Assembly (NCBI GenBank): GCA_026399075.1
Contig: JAPLRR010000079.1
Span: 1 to 64,000, forward strand
Length of the DNA stretch: 64,000 nucleotides
Source: Methylococcales bacterium
Lineage (GTDB): Bacteria; Pseudomonadota; Gammaproteobacteria; Methylococcales; Methylomonadaceae
Direction of reading: 5' to 3'
Below are positions 1-8,550 of this stretch, piece after piece. The notes beneath the pieces were generated by a model. That model was not told where the DNA came from. It saw only the letters and a list, made by a program, of their open reading frames with translations, and searched no databases. Position numbers and translations under genes: made by a program. Every line of letters starts with the position of its first letter. Positions within the stretch are counted from its first letter, which is position 1.

Positions 1-8
1 GGGGTCAT
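1..8 (-). CDS. Possible start of a truncated minus-strand gene at the window edge
   Basis: The reverse strand reads a Shine-Dalgarno-like GAGGAG, six bases, then ATG ACC CC running off the left edge. Only the first two or three codons are inside the window, so no product can be named. The spacing from GAGGAG to ATG is good, which is the only support for a real gene start here. Confidence 0.3.
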
Positions 9-27
9 GATGATCTCCTCGGAAAAA

Positions 28-43
28 CAGGGAACATTCCCTG
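28..43. promoter_or_regulatory. Perfect 7-bp inverted repeat upstream of the edge gene
   Basis: CAGGGAA-CA-TTCCCTG is a perfect 7+7 palindrome with a 2-base centre. It lies about 20 bases upstream of the putative minus-strand start codon at the edge, where a repressor operator could sit. No T-run follows, so a terminator is less likely. The operator role is inference. Confidence 0.3.
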
Positions 44-244
44 ATTTCCAAGGTAACCGTTTTTTTGAGTCAACCCAACAGAGTCATTAACCGAAATGCT
101 GAGGGGAACTGCCACCGCGTCAGCGGTTTAGTTCAACTATAGTTAGACATAATACTAAATATCATCAACAGACGCTTTCATTACATAAATATAATACAGC
201 AGGAAAAATTATCTTGGAACTTTACAACTAAGCAAGGAACTACT

Positions 245-880
245 TTGGCAACGCGAAAAATGGGGGAGTCTCAAAATATTGATTTTTTCTCTACTGCACT
301 AAGAAATGAATTACTTATCAAGTTCGGAAAAAATGCAGCTTACTCGATCGGAAATTTCTCCGGTAGTCAAGATAGAAAATTTGCAGATTTTTTTGCAGGC
401 ACGTGTTCCTCTTGCATATTAATTGAGTTCAAAGAGTTTAGCTCAGAAATTTCCGATGAGCAAAAAAAGCCACTTCGGGAAAAACTATGTCAGGAGCTTT
501 CAATAGATACCGCGCTTCTGTCAAGAAGCAGTCACTTTATTGCATATAGATCGCCAAAAAATTCGATGCAAATACAATTAGCCCCATATGTTGATGTAGT
601 TTGTCCATTATTCTCGATTGGCATTCCACCTCTCGCCCGTATACAAACAAATCAGCATACAGATTTCATCGACGATTTCTTATCAGGGACAAAAGGGACA
701 GCTTACGATAATTTTCTAAGATATGTCGGCCATCTGAATACAACAGCGGGAGGCATCGCTAATGGTTCTGCTGTACCGTTCAAATCAATTCTTTATAGTC
801 GCAATGTACAAGGAAAGGTTATTGGTACAATTTTTGACTCCCTGGGAGAATTGAGGAAATTACTAAATCTAAGCCCGTAG
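245..880 (+). CDS. Hypothetical protein, A+T-rich accessory gene
   Basis: This encodes a 211-residue soluble protein with no signal peptide and no membrane segment. I do not recognise the family. A TTG start at 245 is preferred because AAGGAA lies five bases upstream; an in-frame ATG at 260 is the alternative. The coding sequence is visibly richer in A and T than the rest of the window, which together with the neighbouring toxin-type pair suggests an acquired accessory gene. The middle contains a patch of hydrophobic strands (VDVVCPLFSIGIPPLA) followed by a Gly/Thr-rich stretch, but no catalytic motif is obvious. It is followed by an inverted-repeat element rather than by a co-directional partner. 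Confidence 0.6.
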   Translation: MATRKMGESQNIDFFSTALRNELLIKFGKNAAYSIGNFSGSQDRKFADFFAGTCSSCILIEFKEFSSEISDEQKKPLREKLCQELSIDTALLSRSSHFIAYRSPKNSMQIQLAPYVDVVCPLFSIGIPPLARIQTNQHTDFIDDFLSGTKGTAYDNFLRYVGHLNTTAGGIANGSAVPFKSILYSRNVQGKVIGTIFDSLGELRKLLNLSP

Positions 881-894
881 GGTGTATAAGCGCC

Positions 895-1015
895 AGAGAT
901 TGTGAAAGTTTTCCTAAATTAGGCAAAAATATGCTTTTCGATAACAAAAAATCAATAACTTACAGCATGTTTTCCGCTGTTTTTAGTAATTTCTGACAAT
1001 ACTTTCACAGTCTCG
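895..1015. repeat. 121-bp element with imperfect 15-bp terminal inverted repeats
   Basis: The left end AGAGATTGTGAAAGT (895-909) pairs with the right end ACTTTCACAGTCTCG (1001-1015) at 13 of 15 positions. The inside is A+T-rich and has no open frame. The size and structure resemble a non-autonomous miniature inverted-repeat element, but no target-site duplication is clear, so this could also be a regulatory hairpin of the following toxin-type operon. Confidence 0.4.
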
Positions 1016-1093
1016 CGGGAGCGAGAAAACCTAACGCTCCACCAGTGGGGCTTCCGGTAACTGCGATAGCGAAAGTATTCAAAAAATCATAAA

Positions 1094-1567
1094 ATGAAAC
1101 CCTATATTTATATTGAAACCTCAGTAGTCAGTTATCTTACGGCAAGACCTAGCAAGGATTTAGTTAAATTGGCCTGTCAGCAAATTACACAGTCTTGGTG
1201 GAATACTGGACGGCTTGTAACATCGCATTTTATTTCGCCCTATGTCATTGAAGAAGCTAATGCCGGAGACCCTGATGCTGCATCTGAACGTATTAAAGCA
1301 ATACAAACTATTTCAGTTTTGCCTATCGCACCTGAAATTCCTGCGTTAGCTGAGTTTTTGCTATTAGGTGGTGGGCTACCATCAAAAGCAAAATTAGATG
1401 CTTTGCATATTGCTTGCGCCGCTTATCATGAAATGGATGTTCTTCTGACTTGGAATTGCACACATATTGCTAATCCAGTGCAATTGCCTGTAATGCGTGG
1501 CTTGTGTGCCGCCAAAGGATATAAGTTGCCTGAATTAGTGACCCCTTTTGAGCTTATGGAGACTTGA
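1094..1567 (+). CDS. PIN-domain ribonuclease, VapC-type toxin
   Basis: This 157-residue protein is a single PIN domain. The N-terminal strand carries YIETS (E8 in place of the usual first Asp, as in one VapC subfamily), a second acidic patch is at YVIEEANAGD, and the third is LDALHIA followed by DVLLTWNC and a CTHIANP segment typical of the fold. PIN toxins of type II toxin-antitoxin systems cut RNA, often tRNA, using Mg2+ bound by these acidic residues. The toxin gene comes first and the partner gene follows three bases after the stop, the reverse of the usual vapB-vapC order. Cellular target and activity are not visible from sequence. The family call is strong; the role as an active toxin is inferred. 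Confidence 0.85.
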   Translation: MKPYIYIETSVVSYLTARPSKDLVKLACQQITQSWWNTGRLVTSHFISPYVIEEANAGDPDAASERIKAIQTISVLPIAPEIPALAEFLLLGGGLPSKAKLDALHIACAAYHEMDVLLTWNCTHIANPVQLPVMRGLCAAKGYKLPELVTPFELMET

Positions 1568-1569
1568 CA

Positions 1570-1773
1570 ATGAACACCATACAACCTTACCAAGATTCAA
1601 TTGTTGATGAAATCCACACTACGAGGGAACAACTTGCAGAGCTATACCATAATGATTTGCTTGCATATTCACAAGCAGCGCAAGAACATTGTCTTGCATT
1701 AGGGTTTAGCCTAGTAGATAGCCCACGTTTGCGACATTGGGCTGAAATCGAAAAGAAAGTAGTTAATGCCTAA
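1570..1773 (+). CDS. Small partner of the PIN toxin, putative antitoxin
   Basis: This 67-residue acidic, mostly helical protein begins at the ATG at 1570, three bases after the toxin stop, with GGAG inside the end of the toxin gene. The ORF track uses an upstream TTG at 1564, which overlaps the toxin stop and is less likely. Such small downstream genes are regularly found with PIN proteins of the YIETS subgroup and are thought to neutralise them. There is no obvious ribbon-helix-helix or AbrB DNA-binding motif, so self-regulation of the operon cannot be claimed. The HNDLLAYSQAAQEHC region forms an amphipathic helix suitable for toxin binding; that role is inference from position. Confidence 0.65.
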   Translation: MNTIQPYQDSIVDEIHTTREQLAELYHNDLLAYSQAAQEHCLALGFSLVDSPRLRHWAEIEKKVVNA

Positions 1774-1828
1774 GTCAACGCTTTAGCGGAGCTGATCAAA
1801 AAGCGCGCAACCCTCTTAGTCCTATGGT

Positions 1829-1871
1829 CGGAATAAGCCGTTTTGAGCGCAAGCGAAATGGGTTATTTCCG
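1829..1871. repeat. Imperfect palindromic intergenic repeat
   Basis: Between the antitoxin-like gene and the convergent K+ channel gene, the stretch from CGGAATAAGCCG to GGTTATTTCCG folds back on itself with several mismatches around an AGCGCAAGCG centre. It looks like a dispersed intergenic palindrome or a weak bidirectional terminator. There is no long open frame in 1774-1979. Confidence 0.35.
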
Positions 1872-1979
1872 GTAAATCGTGGGTGCGATGAGCCGGAAAC
1901 GCCCCTTTTCACTCACGTTCAAACTGCCTTATTGCGGCCTACAGGGCTGATTCGCATTATGGTGCTTTAGGTATTCTTG

Positions 1980-3146
1980 CTAACTGGCGAAATACCGGTT
2001 CGACATTTCAATAAATTCATCAGCAGCGATAAACGACATGGATAAGGTGTATTTAATGCCTAAAGAGTCCCTTAGATTGGCAGCCAGATTTTGGTCATAT
2101 ATTCTTAAAACTACCCGTAACTCCGGCCTGGCGGTTCTTGCATTAAGCCCAATCTCCAGATTGGTTAAATCATCTTGGGTTGCACAGATAATAACCTTAC
2201 ATCTGCCTAAACCTGCCCGGTACAGATTGGCGACATCCTGTGCATTACCAACCAGATACGGTATTTTATGGCTTATTGCCTGCTGACTGTATCTACCATC
2301 GAGGGTTTTATCGAGGATGACGGCTTTCTCGTTCATTTGGGTCAATAGTCTGGCTACATTAAAACCAACAGAGCCGCTACCAATGACTAACACGTGACCA
2401 TTCCCTTTGTATCTCGATAATACCATGCTCAATTCTTTTCTTTTGCGGATAATATTATCAGAGACCAGCGCAAATATAATCGCTGTTCCCGTTATGCTTA
2501 ATAGCATAATAATACTGCCTACTATTTTTGATAAGTTGGAATTGTCTTTCAGCGAATAATCACCAAATCCAACCGTAGCCATCATGGTTACGGTAAAATA
2601 AAATGAATCAATCCACGGTAAATTATCATAATAGTGAAAAAACAATACCGATATAGACATGGTACCCAATATGAATATCAGTGCTTTTTTTACCAGTACA
2701 TCGAGTTTAAATTCAATTCTTTTCCATTTAAACGTTTCTTCGCCAATATCCTCAAGATTATCAAGCGCAGTTTTAACAAACTGTATGGCTGCCTGTTTTG
2801 CAGGATTTATATAATGAAAATTGGGTAAATAGTGTGAAACCTTGTCGCCTAGTGACTCCTCGGCAAGCATGGTAAATATCTGGGCATTATTATGTAATTT
2901 ATTGATGGCAAGGCATAATCTTATATTGGCACTATCCTCATCGAAAGTTACAAAATAACACAAGGCTTCACGCATAATGGCATCATCCATAATACTGACC
3001 TGATAATAAAATTCTTTTATCAGTCTGTCAGGGCAGGTTTTGGTATCTATCAATAATACCGGCAGGGAAAGCGCCGTTAATTTTTTCGCAAGACTGATGC
3101 CCGTATGGGTTGCACCTATAATAATGTATTTTTTTTCGGATTCCAT
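1980..3146 (-). CDS. Two-transmembrane potassium channel flanked by two RCK/TrkA-N domains
   Basis: This is a potassium channel subunit of the inner membrane. An N-terminal Rossmann-like TrkA-N domain (KYIIIGATHTG, from about residue 5) is followed by a pore module near residues 155-230: a first membrane helix, a pore loop with the K+ selectivity filter TVGFGD, and a second helix. A C-terminal RCK domain then has a standard VIGSGSVG nucleotide-binding loop. In related channels the RCK domains gate the pore in response to ligands such as nucleotides or ions. The N-terminal copy has lost the classical GxGxxG glycines and may be structural. An ATG at 3146 is chosen; the ORF track begins seven codons earlier at a TTG, and neither has a clear ribosome site. 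The gene stands alone, convergent with the toxin pair. Confidence 0.85.
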   Translation of the reverse strand: MESEKKYIIIGATHTGISLAKKLTALSLPVLLIDTKTCPDRLIKEFYYQVSIMDDAIMREALCYFVTFDEDSANIRLCLAINKLHNNAQIFTMLAEESLGDKVSHYLPNFHYINPAKQAAIQFVKTALDNLEDIGEETFKWKRIEFKLDVLVKKALIFILGTMSISVLFFHYYDNLPWIDSFYFTVTMMATVGFGDYSLKDNSNLSKIVGSIIMLLSITGTAIIFALVSDNIIRKRKELSMVLSRYKGNGHVLVIGSGSVGFNVARLLTQMNEKAVILDKTLDGRYSQQAISHKIPYLVGNAQDVANLYRAGLGRCKVIICATQDDLTNLEIGLNARTARPELRVVLRIYDQNLAANLRDSLGIKYTLSMSFIAADEFIEMSNRYFAS

Positions 3147-3221
3147 AAGGTTTAATAAGGTAATCAATCAACCATGTTGGGTTGTGCTAGGCACCCAACA
3201 AATAACGTGTATCTTAATAAG

Positions 3222-4079
3222 CTAAACCAAGCAGCCATTTTTATAATCGGCGATGGCTTGTTCGATTTCTTCGCGGGTATTCATGACAAACGGCCCGTAT
3301 TGGGCGATGGGTTCGTTCAGGGGTTTGGCAGCCAGCAATAATAAGCCTACGCCTTCATTGCCCGCATGAATGTCTATGCTATCACCCTTGCTTAGGATGC
3401 CTACCGACTGGGCTGCCAGTGGGCGGCTTGATGCGGCTGCGCCAATGTTACAATGGCCTTGGTATGGGTAAACAAAGGCATTGTGGTCGTTGGCCAGTGG
3501 CAAGGTAAAATGCCCGCCTGAGGCAATGCGGACATCCAGATACAACAAGTCCGTGCTTAAGCCTTGGATGGGGCCATCAGTGCGGATACCTGCAATGTCG
3601 GCCTGTCCGGCTATCACTTTGAGTTGACCGCCATCAGGTAGCGCTACGACTGGGATGGCATCCGCCTGGATGTCACGATAAGCGGCGGTTTGCATTTTTT
3701 CGCTGGCGGGTAAATTTACCCACAGTTGAAAACCCTGTAGTCGGCCTTGGTCTTGTTGGGGCATTTCTGAATGGATAATGCCACGACCCGCCCGCATCCA
3801 TTGCACACCACCGCTTTTGAGATGGCCTTGGTTGCCTAGGTGGTCGCTGTGCAACATGTGCCCTTCCAGCAGATAGGTGACGGTTTCAAAACCACGGTGG
3901 GGATGCTCAGGAAAGCCCGCAATATAGTCGTCGGGATTGATGGATGAAAACTCATCCAGCATCAAAAACGGGTCTAGGCGCAATGTTTGTGTTTGCCCTA
4001 AGCTACGCCGCAGTTTGACACCGCCACCATCCGAGGTGGCAACGGATTGGATGATTTGTTGTATGGTGCGGGTGGTCAT
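3222..4079 (-). CDS. Pirin family bicupin
   Basis: This 285-residue bicupin belongs to the pirin family. The N-terminal cupin has the HPHRGFET signature and likely metal ligands H59, H61, H103 and E105, matching the pirin His-His-His-Glu site. The N-terminal half ends near residue 130 and the second cupin has no conserved ligands, as usual. Bacterial pirins are cytoplasmic iron or metal proteins; some have quercetin dioxygenase activity and others modulate central metabolism, so substrate is not predicted. The gene lies just downstream of the yceI-like gene on the same strand with a 19-base gap, suggesting one transcript. Confidence 0.9.
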   Translation of the reverse strand: MTTRTIQQIIQSVATSDGGGVKLRRSLGQTQTLRLDPFLMLDEFSSINPDDYIAGFPEHPHRGFETVTYLLEGHMLHSDHLGNQGHLKSGGVQWMRAGRGIIHSEMPQQDQGRLQGFQLWVNLPASEKMQTAAYRDIQADAIPVVALPDGGQLKVIAGQADIAGIRTDGPIQGLSTDLLYLDVRIASGGHFTLPLANDHNAFVYPYQGHCNIGAAASSRPLAAQSVGILSKGDSIDIHAGNEGVGLLLLAAKPLNEPIAQYGPFVMNTREEIEQAIADYKNGCLV

Positions 4080-4098
4080 TGCTTTCTTCCAGTCTGGT

Positions 4099-4671
4099 TT
4101 AGATGAGATCTTTGGTGGCTTCGACCGGGATGTCTATGGTGACTTCATCACTGACATTCGGGGCGTATTTGCCCATATTAAAATCGCTGCGTTTGACGAC
4201 TGTGGCCGCATTCGCCCCACAGGCCTCTTTCAGGTATATCGGGTGCGGCATACACTTAAAGGAAGTGACTTTTAAGGTGACGGGTTTGCTTATGCCTTTT
4301 AAGGTCAATATGCCATCAACTGCCACCAGTTGTTCCCCAGAAAACGTCAGCTGGCTGGATTTAAAGCTTGCTGTTGGAAAGTGGGCGGTGTCCAGGAAAT
4401 CGGCACCTTGGATATGTTCATTAAAAAGGGTGTAGCCTGTATCAACGGATGTGGTGTCTATGCTGACTTCAATTGAACCTGTTTTGGCGGCGCGGTCTAG
4501 GACAATTTTGCCGGTGGTTTTATCAAAGCGGCTAAGCTGGGTTGAGTAGCCAAAATGGCTATAAGAGAAACGCGGCAAGGTATGGTTACCATCAATCGTA
4601 TAGGTTTCGGTGGCCGCTGTTGCTGTGCTGGCGAGTGTGCTGGCTAAGGCAATAATAAGGATGTATTTCAT
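4099..4671 (-). CDS. YceI family periplasmic lipocalin-like protein
   Basis: This 190-residue exported protein has a short N-terminal signal peptide ending near STATAATE. The mature part has the YceI lipid-binding beta-barrel pattern: YTIDGNHT, FSYSHFGYS, then GKIVLD, TTSVDTGYTLFNEH, FLDTAHFPTASFKS and LTLKGISKPVTL. Family members bind isoprenoid-type lipids in the periplasm and are often induced by base or osmotic stress. Two cysteines (FKCMPHP and EACGANA) could form a disulfide. It probably shares a transcript with the pirin gene directly downstream. Confidence 0.92.
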   Translation of the reverse strand: MKYILIIALASTLASTATAATETYTIDGNHTLPRFSYSHFGYSTQLSRFDKTTGKIVLDRAAKTGSIEVSIDTTSVDTGYTLFNEHIQGADFLDTAHFPTASFKSSQLTFSGEQLVAVDGILTLKGISKPVTLKVTSFKCMPHPIYLKEACGANAATVVKRSDFNMGKYAPNVSDEVTIDIPVEATKDLI

Positions 4672-4765
4672 GGGTGGGTTCCGAAGTTTTGTAGGGGTTT
4701 GGGGCCAGCCAGAGGTGTTGGTGTTCTGGACGTGTTATTTTTTCGCATTTTTGGACAGATTCACC

Positions 4766-7063
4766 TTATAGGCTATCGCTGTCATCATTATTAACCACCC
4801 GAATTTCCAAGGGCTCGCTGGTGTCAATGTGGATGTCGCGTTGTGCGAACGCCATGCAGATATTATGTTCGGCCAAGGTTTTGTTGATCATGTAGCGTAA
4901 GTCGCTGGTGACCACTGTCCACGACACTTCCGGTTTTAGTTCCACCCAGACATAGAGGCCAAAGATCAGTGCATTGTCACCAAAATCTTCAAATTGCACT
5001 AAGGGTTTAGGGTCTTTTTCGACCAATCCGTGACGGTCTGCAACCTCTAGCAGCAAATCGGTCACTTCCTTGACTGGCGAGCCATAGGCAACGCCTATTT
5101 TGACGACGATACGTACGGATTGGTTGCTTAGCGTCCAGTTGGTGACGTTTTGTTCAATGAAGGTGCTGTTGGGGATTAACGTTTCTATGCCATTGCCGTC
5201 GCGGATATGCGAGCTGCGGACGCCTATGTCTATGACCCGGCCCCGGATGCCGCCAACTTCCACTAAATCCCCAGGTCGGAAGGGGCGCTCAAACAATAGC
5301 ATCAGCCCGCTGATGAGGTTTTTGAGCATGTTTTGCATCCCAAAACCGGTGCCTATGGCTAAAGCACCACCCATGAAGGCAAAAATGGTTAATGGAATCC
5401 TGACCACCATCATACTGGCCACCACTAACAGGATGACTTCAATAAACAATATCCAACGCCGCGCTATACGGGCAAGGCTGGGTTCCATGCTTAAGCGCGT
5501 CACGAAAAGGCGCTCAAACAGATGGGCAACGCGCACGGCAAACCAGAAGCCTACAATGAGGATGGCCAATGCGGTTAGGGTTTTACTAACGGTGATGCTG
5601 CGTTTGCCGCTAATGGTTTGGCCATCTACTACGATGCTGTCATCAACGGCAAACAGTTCAAATTGCCAAATTTGCGCCATAAATTCCTTGCTTGCCTGTA
5701 ACCCTTCAGCGAGGTAATCCGCAACGGTTTTGACTTGAAAACGTTCGTCCAACTCTTGTTGGCAGCGATCCAATAAATTTTTGGTGGATTCAATGATCCC
5801 CATCAGCCGTGAATAGTAAACCACCTGCTCCAAGCCGAGGTTTCTCAGGCTGATGCCTACGTTTTCAGGGCCGATGATAGTGGGGTCGATTTCTTGTACC
5901 GTTGACCGGGTGACATCTGCCAGCAAATGATGGCGTAGTTGGCTGATATAATCATGGACGGCATCAAGGACAGCCTGGTTTTGGGTGATTTTTTCATAAG
6001 CCACGGCGGCTTTTTCCCGGTCAGTCACTTTGGAGTAAAGTAACCGTAGATTCCATATGTCACGCTGCATTTGCAGATACACCAACATTCTGTTGAGCGC
6101 TTGGCGTTTGGTATCGGTGGTGTCTTGTTTGGCCAGGATTAACGCGGATGGATTGGCAGTTTGGGCCTCTTTAGTTGGGCTTTCTGATGAATCCAATTGT
6201 TTTAGTTCAGCGATGATATTTTGGCTTTCAAGTTCGATGTTTTTTAATACTTGATCCAAGTCTTGTTGGCTAAATTCGCTATGCTCGGAGGCTAGACCCA
6301 GTTGTTTTTTGGCCAGTTCCAGCTTAGCTTGGTTTGCCTGTAAATCTTCTTGGATGGCTTGTTTTTCAATTTGGAAGCCCATGGCCCGTGCCAAATCGAT
6401 TTGGTTTTGCAGGATCAGTATATCCCGTCCCCTATCCAATTCGCCTTGTTGGTCACCGCTGGCTTTAACCGCCTGTTCCACAGCCTCGTCGGCTTGTCTT
6501 AAATTAACGGTGGACTCTTCTGCCGCTTTTACGACTTGTGCTTCTTCTTGGCCAATTTTGGGTAGCCATAATTCCAGCTCATCAATCCGGTGGCCAAGGC
6601 TAGTCACCGTTCCCCTTAATTCATCAGCCCGTAGAAAAGGGTGGGTTGTTGTTTCCGAAAAGCCAGCCCAGTTTGCTGTTTGGGCTTGTTGTTCAAGATA
6701 GCGTTCGTGGTTACGTTGTAAGTTAGCTAGACGTGATAGTTGGCCTTGATAAAGGAAAACTAATTGCCTGAGTTTTAGCCGTCGGCTATAAACGGAGGTA
6801 TTATCCGCTAAATTGTCGGCAGTCGGGTCTTTAGCCATTTCTGCTGGCAACTGGGCTAGTTCAGCTGTCCTTGCCTCCAATTTTGCCTTGATTTCTGTGC
6901 TAAGGGCAACAAAATCCAAGCTTTGTGCAGTTGGGTTGGCTTGGGTGGTGGGATCTTGCAAGATACCGTCGAGCAAGACTGAACTGGGGGCGGCAGAAAC
7001 TGGGGCTATCACTAATAACAACAGGCCAGTCAATAAGTAAAATAGCGGGGATTTTAGGCGCAT
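4766..7063 (-). CDS. MscS-family mechanosensitive channel with a long periplasmic coiled-coil domain
   Basis: This 765-residue inner-membrane protein has a signal peptide (cleavage near VSAAPSS), then about 450 residues of Gln/Glu/Leu-rich helical periplasmic region like that of MscK and related large MscS paralogues. Membrane helices follow near residues 490-600. The pore helix and beta domain are recognisable from GGALAIGTGFGMQNMLKNL, RPFRPGDLVEV, SSHIRDGNGIETLIPNS and NVTNWTLSN. Channels of this family open under membrane tension and release solutes on hypo-osmotic shock. There are fewer membrane helices than in MscK. A 7-bp palindrome lies upstream of the start codon. The family call is secure; the exact subtype is not. 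Confidence 0.92.
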   Translation of the reverse strand: MRLKSPLFYLLTGLLLLVIAPVSAAPSSVLLDGILQDPTTQANPTAQSLDFVALSTEIKAKLEARTAELAQLPAEMAKDPTADNLADNTSVYSRRLKLRQLVFLYQGQLSRLANLQRNHERYLEQQAQTANWAGFSETTTHPFLRADELRGTVTSLGHRIDELELWLPKIGQEEAQVVKAAEESTVNLRQADEAVEQAVKASGDQQGELDRGRDILILQNQIDLARAMGFQIEKQAIQEDLQANQAKLELAKKQLGLASEHSEFSQQDLDQVLKNIELESQNIIAELKQLDSSESPTKEAQTANPSALILAKQDTTDTKRQALNRMLVYLQMQRDIWNLRLLYSKVTDREKAAVAYEKITQNQAVLDAVHDYISQLRHHLLADVTRSTVQEIDPTIIGPENVGISLRNLGLEQVVYYSRLMGIIESTKNLLDRCQQELDERFQVKTVADYLAEGLQASKEFMAQIWQFELFAVDDSIVVDGQTISGKRSITVSKTLTALAILIVGFWFAVRVAHLFERLFVTRLSMEPSLARIARRWILFIEVILLVVASMMVVRIPLTIFAFMGGALAIGTGFGMQNMLKNLISGLMLLFERPFRPGDLVEVGGIRGRVIDIGVRSSHIRDGNGIETLIPNSTFIEQNVTNWTLSNQSVRIVVKIGVAYGSPVKEVTDLLLEVADRHGLVEKDPKPLVQFEDFGDNALIFGLYVWVELKPEVSWTVVTSDLRYMINKTLAEHNICMAFAQRDIHIDTSEPLEIRVVNNDDSDSL

Positions 7064-7098
7064 AGCGGCGGGAAATTGTGCATATCGGGAAGATTTCC

Positions 7099-7116
7099 AA
7101 TAGCCAATCGGCTATT
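7099..7116. promoter_or_regulatory. Perfect 7-bp palindrome upstream of the MscS gene
   Basis: AATAGCC-AATC-GGCTATT lies about 35 bases upstream of the MscS start codon. It could be an operator or a leader hairpin; nothing else supports either. Confidence 0.25.
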
Positions 7117-7137
7117 TTAATTTAAGGTTTTAAGGGA

Positions 7138-7187
7138 TGGCCACGCCCGCGAAATGAGTGCTTATTGCCTTTTTCGCGGGTATGGCC
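7138..7187 (-). terminator. Long interrupted hairpin downstream of the repeat-protein gene
   Basis: TGGCCA-CG-CCCGCGAAA pairs with TTTCGCGGG-TA-TGGCC over about 14 base pairs with one internal mismatch of two bases. It lies 45 bases beyond the stop of the 7233-7607 gene and before the MscS promoter region, so it probably ends the DUF2092/repeat-protein transcript. The same shape would also suit a dispersed repeat. Confidence 0.45.
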
Positions 7188-7232
7188 GTCACCTTCATGC
7201 GAAGGTTTATCGGCACAGGCCTGATGGCTTAG

Positions 7233-7607
7233 TTACCGGCTCCAAGAGGCTGTCCCGCCATGCGCGCCGGTGGCAGAACCAGAGCCGTCGCTCCAGCTAG
7301 CCGAACCTCCCCGTGCACCGGTCGCCTCTCCAGAACCATGGCTCCAGGCCGCAGAGCCACCATAAGCACCTTGGGCTGAGCCGCTGCCGTGGTTCCATTC
7401 AGCGCTACCCCCATAAGCACCTTGGGCGGAGCCTGTACCATGGTTCCATTCGGCACTGCCCCCATACGCGCCGTAAGCTGCGCCTGAACCGCCGCCACCC
7501 ACGGCAACCCCCCGGTAACCTGCGGCCATCCACGCATTGGCCGGCAGTGATGCTGACATTATCGAGGCTAAGCCTAGCAGCATTGCGGTTGCTTTTATTC
7601 TATTCAT
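7233..7607 (-). CDS. Exported protein made of five 17-residue Gly/Ser/Trp repeats (short form)
   Basis: This 124-residue protein has a signal peptide (MNRIKATAMLLGLASIMSAS, cut near ANAW) and a Gly-rich linker. Exactly five 17-residue units then run to the C-terminus (about residues 40-124), each following GSGSAxGAxGGSAxWSx with one Trp per unit. The ORF track starts 19 codons too early; the ATG at 7607 has GGGAGA in front. The product is a paralogue of the longer protein at 8551-9231 and follows the DUF2092 lipoprotein by 13 bases, so they are almost certainly co-transcribed. The regular period and single Trp suggest a beta-solenoid or a surface-sticking repeat; function is unknown. Confidence 0.8.
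   Translation of the reverse strand: MNRIKATAMLLGLASIMSASLPANAWMAAGYRGVAVGGGGSGAAYGAYGGSAEWNHGTGSAQGAYGGSAEWNHGSGSAQGAYGGSAAWSHGSGEATGARGGSASWSDGSGSATGAHGGTASWSR
7236..7490 (-). repeat. Five tandem 51-bp coding repeats
   Basis: These are the DNA units that encode the five 17-residue repeats of the short repeat protein. Neighbouring units are more alike than distant ones (for example the two units with AEWNH), a pattern expected from local unequal exchange. Confidence 0.7.
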
Positions 7608-7620
7608 GGCTTTTCTCCCT

Positions 7621-8484
7621 TCATTTGGCTTGGGTTTGACCGTTCGCGACAGGGGCGAACTCAATCAGTTTGGCATCAGCGGGAATTTTAAACACAAAGG
7701 TGTCCGCCTTTAGTTTAGGTTTTAGGTTCCAGTCTGAGAACTCAACGAGGAACCTAGGGAAATTAGCCACTTGTTTATAGGTCATCGCCAAACGTAGGGG
7801 GAGGGCAGTTTTACCGGACGCTATCCATATTTCCCAATTGATGCCGGGTTCCATATAAGCAAAATGCTCACAAGGTACGCCATTGACTTTTGATTTCCCC
7901 ACCACAATGGCATGGGTGAGGTTTTTGGTCATCACAGCATAGGGGTTGCTATACAAAAAATCCGCAGAGGGGAAGTTGATTTGCGCCTTGCCCATCACAA
8001 AGTCCAGCATCTCGTCAATTGTCGCGAGTTGTGGCGAGGCTGAATGCAGGTTTTTTTGTGGGTCAAAGGCAGAGAGTTTGCTGCCATCATAATAAAGATG
8101 AATGCTGGGCACATCGCCTTCAATATGGGCATACAATTTATTGGGTCGTTGCAAGGCAATGTTTGAATCCGCAAAAAATGTTAAAAATTGCCCGGTGACC
8201 GCCTGTAGTTCAATGGAACTATTGGCATGGTAAGTAAACGAAGGCGTGGCAGCCAGTTGTTCACTCATTTGCTTAAGCCGGTCTAGGGCAGCTTGTTGGA
8301 TGATGGGGGCGGGTGGCGGGGCAGGGGTTTGTGCTGCCACTGCCGCTGGCGGTGGGGTTGCGGCTGGAGCCTGTACCGCAACTGGCTTGGCTTCGTTTTG
8401 CGCACAGCCTTGGCCGAAAATTGCAAGCACGATGGCGAATAATAGCGGTTTTTTTGATCCGGGGGGCAGGGTAATTTTTTTCAT
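7621..8484 (-). CDS. DUF2092 lipoprotein
   Basis: This 287-residue predicted lipoprotein has a lipobox ending in FGQGC at about residue 28, then a Pro/Ala-rich linker up to about residue 60. The folded domain matches the DUF2092 pattern: a LolA-like half-barrel with YDGSKLSAFDP, a TIDEMLDFV segment, VNGVPCEHFAY, and a C-terminal VEFSDWNLKP. Such proteins sit in the periplasm, probably on the outer membrane, and may carry a lipid or partner protein; the substrate is unknown. It lies between two paralogous repeat-protein genes, with 13 bases to the downstream one and 66 to the upstream one, which suggests that it works with them. Confidence 0.82.
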   Translation of the reverse strand: MKKITLPPGSKKPLLFAIVLAIFGQGCAQNEAKPVAVQAPAATPPPAAVAAQTPAPPPAPIIQQAALDRLKQMSEQLAATPSFTYHANSSIELQAVTGQFLTFFADSNIALQRPNKLYAHIEGDVPSIHLYYDGSKLSAFDPQKNLHSASPQLATIDEMLDFVMGKAQINFPSADFLYSNPYAVMTKNLTHAIVVGKSKVNGVPCEHFAYMEPGINWEIWIASGKTALPLRLAMTYKQVANFPRFLVEFSDWNLKPKLKADTFVFKIPADAKLIEFAPVANGQTQAK

Positions 8485-8550
8485 GGTGAACCTTCTTGAA
8501 TGAGTGACGTTAGCTAGCCTTAGGGGCTTTGTTATTAATTACGCGCTCTG

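Noticed and set aside
5100-5717. 205-residue plus-strand ORF opposite the MscS gene
   Set aside because: It is a shadow frame of the conserved MscS pore region.
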